DNA of 64,000 nt from a virus. Position 1 is the first letter of the stretch. Every line of letters starts with the position of its first letter. The position numbers and the translations under genes are program-made. Shown piece after piece: positions 58,503-64,000 of this stretch. The notes below the pieces were generated by a model that saw only the letters and a list, made by a program, of their open reading frames with translations, did not search any database and was not told where the DNA came from. The stretch lies in the IMG/VR virus record IMGVR_UViG_3300009130_000012, positions 36,845 through 100,844 of that record; one strand, written 5' to 3'.

Positions 58503-60998
58503 ATGGCTAAAGGATTTACAAAAAAAGAATTAGAAGCGATGTTATCTTCTCAACTACAGGTTGAGAAGAGTTTACGTAATGTTAATGAATTGCTTAAAGA
58601 ACAAGCTGAACTAACTCGTCAGATTAATCACTTTAATAAAGTAAATGAAAGTCTTACTGAAGAAATATCTAAAAACGAAAAAGAAATTAATGACCTTAAA
58701 AGTAAGGTATCTTTAACTGCTGAAGAAGAAGACCGTTTAGCATTAGTAAAAGAAAATAAAAAGGTTAATGAAGACCAATTAAAGACTAATAAAGATATGC
58801 TTAAGTCTTTAAAATCTCAAAAAAATATTAACCAACAAATATTAACTACCGATACACTTAGACGTGCGGTAACTAATGATATACTTAAAGGTACTGTTAA
58901 TTTAGGTAAGTCATTATGGAAAAATAGGGGCTATTATGATGAGCAATTAAAAGCACTTAAAAAAACTGAGCTTAGTGTTGGTATCATAGGTAAACAAACT
59001 AAAGAGTTTAGAAATACTTTAACTACTGCAGCTATGACTACTAACATGATGGGTGCTAATGTTAGTGATTTAGCTGAATTACAAGCTGGATTTAGTGAAG
59101 GTATTGGTAGAGCAACTAGATTAACTGAAGATGGTGCTATCGCTATGGCGGCATTATCTGAAGGTACAGTATTAGGTAAGGAAGGGGCGATAGAACTTAC
59201 TACCCAAATGGATAAGTTTAATATTAGTGCTGAAGCTACTAAAGACTTCATGGATGAAACATTAAACGCCGCTCTTAGAATGGGTGTTAATTCAGCAAAA
59301 GCCACTAAAAACTTAACTAAGTCATTAAGATTAGCTCAAACATATCGTTTTAGAAACGGTGTTAAAGACGCTACCGAAATGGCGGTACAAGCAGCTAAAT
59401 TTAATTTTGAGCTAGAAGGTGCTGCTAAAATGGCTGAAGGGTTACTTAATCCAGAAGGTGCTGTTGATATGGCTGCTAAATTACAAGTATTAGGTGGTGC
59501 ATGGGCTAATTTAGCTGACCCGTTCCAATTAATGTTCCAAGCTAGAAATGATATGAAAGGTTTACAAGATAGTATCATTAATGCAACTAAAGGGATAGCA
59601 ACATTTAATAGAGAAACTGGTGAGATTGAAATGTCAGCATTAGAAATGCATAGATTAAGAGAAATTGCTAATGCTACAGGTATGGAGTTCGAAAATCTTA
59701 ATAACACTGCTAGACAGATGGCTAAATCTTTAGAGATTGAAGGTAGAATTAATGCAAATGTTGATGATGACTTAATGGATTTTATTAGTACTACAGCTCA
59801 ATTCGATAAAGATAAGGGCGAATTCTATATTAATATTGCTGGTCAAAAGAAATTTGTAAATCAACTTACTAAAGAAAATAACAAAAGTATTAAAGCGATG
59901 AAAGAACAGAAGACTACGGCTGAAGAAAATGCTAAAGCTTCTAAAACTTTCGACGAAACTTGGAATAATTTAAAGAATACATTTAAAACCGCATTATTAC
60001 CAGCATTTAGTGCTTTAGATACAGAATTAAATAAAGGTATGCAAGAATTTATTGGTTATCTTAAAAAAGAGGATTTCTTAAAAAAGATGGTTGATATTGG
60101 TAAATTCTTAGGTGGTGCAGTAACAGAAATAGGGGAATTCATAAGTAAAGACCCAGTTGGAGCGATTACTAAAGCTTTAGGTGCTTTCGGATTATTTAAA
60201 TTTGCACAGTGGTTTACTAATGGTTTATGGTTAGCTAAAGGTTTTAAAGCTGGAGCTGGTGGTTCTGGAGGTGGTGGAGGTATGTTCGACTCACTATTAG
60301 GTAGTAGTAGGGGTAGTAAAACATCTAAAATGTCTAAAGCTAGATATGCTAGAAGATTTGGTGAAAAAGCTGCAGCTAAAAACTTCGGGGCTTTTGGAAA
60401 GTTCGGTAAATTCTCTAAGATTGGTAAATTTGCTAAAGGTGGTGGTGCATTAGCAGCATTAGGTGCTGGAATGGATTTAATTGGTAACCTTGGTGATGAC
60501 CAATTAAGTTTAGGTGATTCACTACTAAAAACTTTAGACCAGAATAAAGGTATGGCTATGGGTGCTGCAATTGGTAGTATTATACCTGGCGTTGGTACAG
60601 CTATTGGTGCTGGAATAGGTGGATTAGCCGACTTATTTATGGGTGAAATCGGAGATTATGGTCCAGTAGGTGGTGTAGGTCAAGTACATCAAGACTTTGT
60701 TATGCGTCCTGGTCAACCAGCTACACCGTTTACATCTAAAGATACTTTAATAGGATTAAAAGATGGAGGACCTATAGAAAAATCTTTTGGTAAAGTAAAT
60801 GGTGGTGGAGTCGCTTCAGAAACAAAAGTTAAAGTTGACCCAATTAAGATTGAAGGTACTATTAAACTAGAAGGTTCTGGTGGTACTTCAGCCGAAATAG
60901 ATTTAAATAATACTAAACTAATGAATGAGGTTTCTAGAATGGTTCAAGAAACTATAGCTAAGAATATAAATGGTGGTAGATTAAGTCCTAATGTTTAG
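58503..60998 (+). CDS. Tail tape measure protein
   Basis: The 831-residue protein has a long N-terminal coiled coil (about 15-130), then an Ala/Gly/Met-rich helical body (TTAAMTTNMMGANVSDLAEL and similar), a hydrophobic Gly-rich stretch GMAMGAAIGSIIPGVGTAIG (about 702-721) and a C-terminal part with VMRPGQPATPFTSKDTLIGL, a segment often found near the end of tape measure proteins. It sets tail length and may help DNA pass the inner membrane. It converges with the HTH gene; the stop codons overlap. Confidence 0.9.
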   Translation: MAKGFTKKELEAMLSSQLQVEKSLRNVNELLKEQAELTRQINHFNKVNESLTEEISKNEKEINDLKSKVSLTAEEEDRLALVKENKKVNEDQLKTNKDMLKSLKSQKNINQQILTTDTLRRAVTNDILKGTVNLGKSLWKNRGYYDEQLKALKKTELSVGIIGKQTKEFRNTLTTAAMTTNMMGANVSDLAELQAGFSEGIGRATRLTEDGAIAMAALSEGTVLGKEGAIELTTQMDKFNISAEATKDFMDETLNAALRMGVNSAKATKNLTKSLRLAQTYRFRNGVKDATEMAVQAAKFNFELEGAAKMAEGLLNPEGAVDMAAKLQVLGGAWANLADPFQLMFQARNDMKGLQDSIINATKGIATFNRETGEIEMSALEMHRLREIANATGMEFENLNNTARQMAKSLEIEGRINANVDDDLMDFISTTAQFDKDKGEFYINIAGQKKFVNQLTKENNKSIKAMKEQKTTAEENAKASKTFDETWNNLKNTFKTALLPAFSALDTELNKGMQEFIGYLKKEDFLKKMVDIGKFLGGAVTEIGEFISKDPVGAITKALGAFGLFKFAQWFTNGLWLAKGFKAGAGGSGGGGGMFDSLLGSSRGSKTSKMSKARYARRFGEKAAAKNFGAFGKFGKFSKIGKFAKGGGALAALGAGMDLIGNLGDDQLSLGDSLLKTLDQNKGMAMGAAIGSIIPGVGTAIGAGIGGLADLFMGEIGDYGPVGGVGQVHQDFVMRPGQPATPFTSKDTLIGLKDGGPIEKSFGKVNGGGVASETKVKVDPIKIEGTIKLEGSGGTSAEIDLNNTKLMNEVSRMVQETIAKNINGGRLSPNV

Positions 60999-61543
60999 TA
61001 ATCGTCGATTATTGAGTAGTTTCCAGATTCAAATTCTACTTCAATTTCATTAATAGCATAATCGGATAACTTATTATTATCAAGTAACGAGATATACTTT
61101 TCTATAGCGTTTACTTTTTCTTCATAGAATATATTATCCGTATCATTTTCAATATTGGTTCTGAACATACTTTCGTAAGTCGATTTTAGTCTATCGGTTA
61201 AATTAACCGAGTATATCTGAACTTCTCCGTTAAATAAGAATGATTCTAAATTTGAAAGATTTACTTCGACAATTCTTGATGTACCGTTAAAACTTTTGTT
61301 CTCGATATTATAAATCGAATTAAATTCAATGTTGATAAGTCCTTTATCTTTTAAAGATGACATTAATCTTTGTAATTTTCTAGTATCGAATGATAATGCC
61401 TTACAGATTGTGTCATTTCTTTGAATAAACTTCTGATTATTTAATGTGAATGACTTTAGGTAAGATAGTAATAATTTCTCTCCGTCTTTAAGTTTATCAG
61501 TTGATAGAATCCTAGTATCGATTCTAATAAATTGTTTATTCAT
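60995..61543 (-). CDS. Winged-helix DNA-binding protein, possible replication initiator or regulator
   Basis: The ATG at 61543 is preferred over the GTG at 61579. The 182-residue protein has an N-terminal winged-helix pattern like RepA-N and related initiators: FIRIDTRILSTDKLKDGEKL (5-24), LLLSYLKSF, then IQRNDTICKALSFDTRKLQR (about 39-58) and LMSSLKDKGLINIEF (about 59-73). The C-terminus is acidic and helical. It has a host-type promoter and lies beside four iteron-like repeats and an A/T-rich tract, so it may bind them. A transcription-factor role is equally possible. Confidence 0.68.
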   Translation of the reverse strand: MNKQFIRIDTRILSTDKLKDGEKLLLSYLKSFTLNNQKFIQRNDTICKALSFDTRKLQRLMSSLKDKGLINIEFNSIYNIENKSFNGTSRIVEVNLSNLESFLFNGEVQIYSVNLTDRLKSTYESMFRTNIENDTDNIFYEEKVNAIEKYISLLDNNKLSDYAINEIEVEFESGNYSIIDDY

Positions 61544-61555
61544 AAAATTTAGTTT

Positions 61556-61580
61556 GAAAAAGAGGTGGTATAAAACCACC
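61556..61580 (-). promoter_or_regulatory. Attenuator-like hairpin in the winged-helix gene leader
   Basis: On the minus strand GGTGGT (61575-61580) and ACCACC (61564-61569) form a 6-bp stem with a 5-base loop followed by TCTTTTTC. It is inside the transcribed leader, 20 bases before the ATG at 61543, so it looks like an intrinsic terminator placed ahead of the gene. Confidence 0.5.
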
Positions 61581-61611
61581 CCTAATTAGTAACACAATAA
61601 AACGATTTACA

Positions 61612-61642
61612 CAAATTTACTTCATTTAATATACCAAACCAA
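61612..61642 (-). promoter_or_regulatory. Bacteroidota-type promoter for the winged-helix gene
   Basis: On the minus strand TTG (61640-61642), a 20-base spacer and TAAATTTG (61612-61619) match TTG-N17-23-TAnnTTTG. The spacer length equals that of the dut and polymerase promoters. Confidence 0.75.
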
Positions 61643-61674
61643 CTTTTTTTAACTTTTTTACACTTTATAGATAC

Positions 61675-61758
61675 GACAAATATATCATAGCCAGGTCATG
61701 ACAAAAATGACGTCAACTAACGACAAAAATGTCATGTCCAGGTCATGACAAATATGTC
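61675..61758. repeat. Four iteron-like repeats with dyad symmetry
   Basis: GACAAATATATC (61675-61686), GACAAAAATGAC (61700-61711), GACAAAAATGTC (61722-61733) and GACAAATATGTC (61747-61758) start 25, 22 and 25 bases apart. The last two are dyads (GACA-N4-TGTC), and the last extends to the perfect palindrome CATGACA-AATA-TGTCATG (61744-61761). A second shared block CCAGGTCATGACA precedes the second and fourth copies. The array lies upstream of the winged-helix gene promoter and next to an A/T-rich tract. Confidence 0.75.
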
Positions 61759-61763
61759 ATGAG

Positions 61764-61843
61764 TATATTAGATATTTATTAGAATAATAATTAGAATAAT
61801 ATTATATATAATAATTAATATTATAATTATATTAATAATATAA
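61764..61843. other. Extremely A/T-rich segment, possible unwinding element
   Basis: These 80 bases contain three G and no C. They lie directly beside the iteron-like array. Such a tract resembles a DNA unwinding element. Bases 61844-61870 after it hold nothing I can assign. Confidence 0.5.
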
Positions 61844-61870
61844 GGGATTTTTGAAAATTGAATTCTTAGA

Positions 61871-61885
61871 TATTTATTAATAAAC
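61871..61885 (+). promoter_or_regulatory. Late-type element upstream of the large baseplate gene
   Basis: Reads TATTTATTAATAAAC, 8 bases before the ATG at 61894. Confidence 0.55.
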
Positions 61886-61893
61886 AATTTAGT

Positions 61894-64000
61894 ATGCCTA
61901 ACGATATTAATAGTCTTTCACCAGATATTAGAGATGTAATTTTAAATAGAAATTTACGTCTACCAGAATATATTGAAGGATATAATTATGATAATTATGC
62001 TAGTGGTGTAAATGGTCAAGGTATTGGAGAACCTGCTGATGTAGGCAATGTATTAGCTGTTAAAGAGTTAGTTGACGCTACTAATATAGGTGTATATTAC
62101 AGGACTTTACAAACTGTAGGTAATCAGTATCAACCTTTAGAAAATGAAGAGGTTAATATTATAGTAAACACTAGTTCAAGTAGTAGTGATGGTGAATACG
62201 GTATATCTAATAGTACTGATTTTGGTAATGAAAATAATGAATTATCAAATGGATATAGATTTGATAATCTAAGAGCTAATTTCTATTCAATAGAAAATTT
62301 ACAAAGAGTATCTATAAATCAAAATCCATTGGTTAGAACTCGTAGAGTTGGTAGTTATTTAGATGAATATGGAAATATCAACCTAGGAGGTTATTCGGTT
62401 GAACCTATCAACGTACTTGGTAGTTTAGCTGGAGGTGGTTTATTATCTGATGGTCAAGGCGGAGTAGATACTTCATTTGATATTAGGTCAAGTATACTAG
62501 GTAGGACTTTAACTGCGGTAGGTGCATTAGATGATACACCTTTAGGGGTAATCGGAGGACAAGCATTAGCTAGTCAATTTTTCAATAATGTTGCTAACAA
62601 CGCACAACAGGAAGTATTAGGTAAAATTAACGACCCTTTAAGTATCCTTAAGGGTGATTTATTTGTTGAAGAATATAGAATTACTTCAACAAATACATTT
62701 TTAGATATCGGTACAGATTTATTAGGATTTAATATCCCAATTTCAACTTTACCTAAAGATATATTTTTTGGTGATAATAACGTACTTGGTGGAAATATAG
62801 CTAGAGCTAATTCAATTATTGAAAGAACTGGTTCTGGACAAAATAAACAACGTAATAGACAATTAAACGAAAATAGATTTAGAGCGGGGTTTACAGATAT
62901 TAATTCAGATATTAGTTCTTGGTATGTTTACATGACTGATGAGGGTGATATAACCACATTAGAGGAGAGAATTTTAGATTCATTTAGTCCAAACAACGTA
63001 TTATTACCAATTGCCGAGAATTTCGGGGTTAATGGTGGTTTAGGTTCAAGTCCTAAAACTTTTGATAATATCAAGGAAAATTTCGATAATCTTTACAGAA
63101 CGAATTCAAATTCCGATGGTTATGGACTATCTTGGGATGAACCAAATGATGAAGGTAGATTAGATACTGATGCATTATTACAATCTAATTCTATCGGTTT
63201 AGCACCCAACCCTAATTCATTACTATTAAAAACTAAAGCACTTTTTGATACTGGATTCATAAAAACTTTAGATGCAAAAAAATTTAAACTTGATTCAATT
63301 AGTGAAGTTCAAACTGCTGGTTTTAAAGAAGGTTCTACTTTGTTCATATCCAAAGGTAGTGCTGTGCGTAATCCAGATACTGGAGAATTCTGTAGAGTTT
63401 GGACTAAAAAAGATGGGTACGATACAGTATCTGATTTACAGAAGAATAGTGGGCTATTAAATAGATATGAAAATAGTAGCCCTGCATTATCGGTATTACA
63501 AGATAATGGGTTTGTTAAAATATCACCTCAAATAGGTGATAAAAAGGAAGATATAAAAAAATATATGTTTTCTATTGAAAATCTAGCTTGGAGTGGTTCT
63601 AATTTATTAAAAAGTTTACCAGACTGTGAAGTAGGTCCAGGTGACCCAGTAACCAAAACTAACGGTAGAATTATGTGGTTCCCACCATATGAATTGTCAT
63701 TCAATGATAATACTTCAGTTAAATGGGAAAGTCACGATTTTATAGGTAGAGGTGAGCCAGTTTACACTTATACCAATTCTGAAAGAAGCGGTAACTTATC
63801 ATTTAAAATGATTGTTGACACTCCAGATAATGTTAATGCTTTAGCTAAAACTTCATTAAATGATGAGGTTAGACAGCAATTAGTCGCTATGTTCTCTGGC
63901 TGTATTGATGATATCCCATTGAATATCCAACAAATGATGAGTGAGGATGAAAAACGAGCTAAAATGGTTAGTGACGCTAAAAAACCAACTACTAAAAATG
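61894..64000 (+). CDS. Large baseplate/tail protein, partial at the window end
   Basis: From ATG 61894 the frame stays open to the window end (702 codons). The start is MPNDINSLSPDIRDVILNRN. The middle is polar with Gly/Asn-rich parts. Near the end of the visible part RIMWFPPYELSFNDN is followed by FIGRGEPVYTYTNSERSGNL and SFKMIVDTP. This 'FPPYxLsFxdN...FIGRgEpvYTY.NxeR.gxLsFkmivD' pattern is typical of large tail or baseplate proteins next to the tape measure in Bacteroidota phages and recalls tube-initiator or hub proteins. The missing C-terminus may hold further domains. Confidence 0.75.
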   Translation, partial: MPNDINSLSPDIRDVILNRNLRLPEYIEGYNYDNYASGVNGQGIGEPADVGNVLAVKELVDATNIGVYYRTLQTVGNQYQPLENEEVNIIVNTSSSSSDGEYGISNSTDFGNENNELSNGYRFDNLRANFYSIENLQRVSINQNPLVRTRRVGSYLDEYGNINLGGYSVEPINVLGSLAGGGLLSDGQGGVDTSFDIRSSILGRTLTAVGALDDTPLGVIGGQALASQFFNNVANNAQQEVLGKINDPLSILKGDLFVEEYRITSTNTFLDIGTDLLGFNIPISTLPKDIFFGDNNVLGGNIARANSIIERTGSGQNKQRNRQLNENRFRAGFTDINSDISSWYVYMTDEGDITTLEERILDSFSPNNVLLPIAENFGVNGGLGSSPKTFDNIKENFDNLYRTNSNSDGYGLSWDEPNDEGRLDTDALLQSNSIGLAPNPNSLLLKTKALFDTGFIKTLDAKKFKLDSISEVQTAGFKEGSTLFISKGSAVRNPDTGEFCRVWTKKDGYDTVSDLQKNSGLLNRYENSSPALSVLQDNGFVKISPQIGDKKEDIKKYMFSIENLAWSGSNLLKSLPDCEVGPGDPVTKTNGRIMWFPPYELSFNDNTSVKWESHDFIGRGEPVYTYTNSERSGNLSFKMIVDTPDNVNALAKTSLNDEVRQQLVAMFSGCIDDIPLNIQQMMSEDEKRAKMVSDAKKPTTKN

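Noticed and set aside
61675-61758. CRISPR array
   Set aside because: The four repeats are only 12 bases long with 10-13-base gaps, carry dyad symmetry and have no cas genes nearby.
61764-61843. Leader or coding function for the A/T-rich tract
   Set aside because: No frame of useful length crosses it and it has only three G and no C, so a structural or unwinding role is more likely.
1-64000. Prophage, integrase or attachment sites
   Set aside because: No integrase, repressor/Cro pair or direct repeats flanking an insertion are visible; the gene content is that of a lytic phage.
1-64000. tRNA genes
   Set aside because: I saw no cloverleaf-like stretch; intergenic regions are short and almost entirely A/T.

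Overview
This window is part of a large, strongly A/T-rich genome of a contractile-tailed bacteriophage (a T4-like myovirus in the broad sense). Recognisable virion genes are a tail sheath (51030-53816), a gp19-type tail tube (55023-55508), a tape measure (58503-60998), gp13/14/15-like neck proteins, a gp26-like hub/chaperone gene and a large baseplate-type protein cut by the window end. A Bacteroidota (Flavobacteria-like) host is suggested by three promoters of the form TTG-N20-TAnnTTTG, by start codons without Shine-Dalgarno sequences, and by fibre modules typical of Bacteroidota phages. No capsid, portal, terminase, integrase or tRNA gene is visible.

Layout. 1-7.9 kb (minus): a tightly overlapping operon with five or six glycosyltransferases, a DegT-type sugar aminotransferase, a GNAT acetyltransferase, an unknown protein and PhoH. 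8-10.4 kb (minus): dUTPase, an HD-domain pseudoenzyme and a GT4-type glycosyltransferase. 10.4-12.6 kb (minus): five small, probably virion-related genes. 12.7-27.9 kb (plus): the first fibre/spike cluster. 28.1-35.9 kb (minus): family B DNA polymerase, two virion genes, glutaredoxin, an intein-derived LAGLIDADG protein and an SNF2 helicase. 36.0-50.8 kb (plus): neck genes and the second fibre cluster. 51-64 kb: sheath, tube, tape measure and baseplate genes on the plus strand, interrupted by minus-strand insertions (nuclease, signal-peptide protein, gp26-like chaperone, winged-helix protein).

How it works together. Two promoter classes can be read by eye. Host-like TTG-N20-TAnnTTTG elements precede the polymerase, dUTPase and winged-helix genes. 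A repeated TATTTATwnnTAAA element, in at least 15 copies, precedes structural transcription units, the SNF2 operon and also the glycosylation operon. The glycosylation enzymes are therefore probably made late, with the virion, and may decorate virion proteins. The fibre clusters hold at least ten long genes built from a shared set of N-terminal anchors, repeat blocks, trimerisation-like segments, beta-helix bodies, C1q-like heads and C-terminal caps, which looks like a modular receptor-binding repertoire. A 351-base non-coding stretch next to the winged-helix gene combines four iteron-like repeats, an 80-base segment that is 96% A/T and a host-type promoter, and is a candidate replication origin or regulatory hub. 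Three genes carry recoding or lesion signatures: +1 shifts at homopolymers (T7 at 55824-55830, A4 at 19359-19362) and an in-frame stop at 46104.
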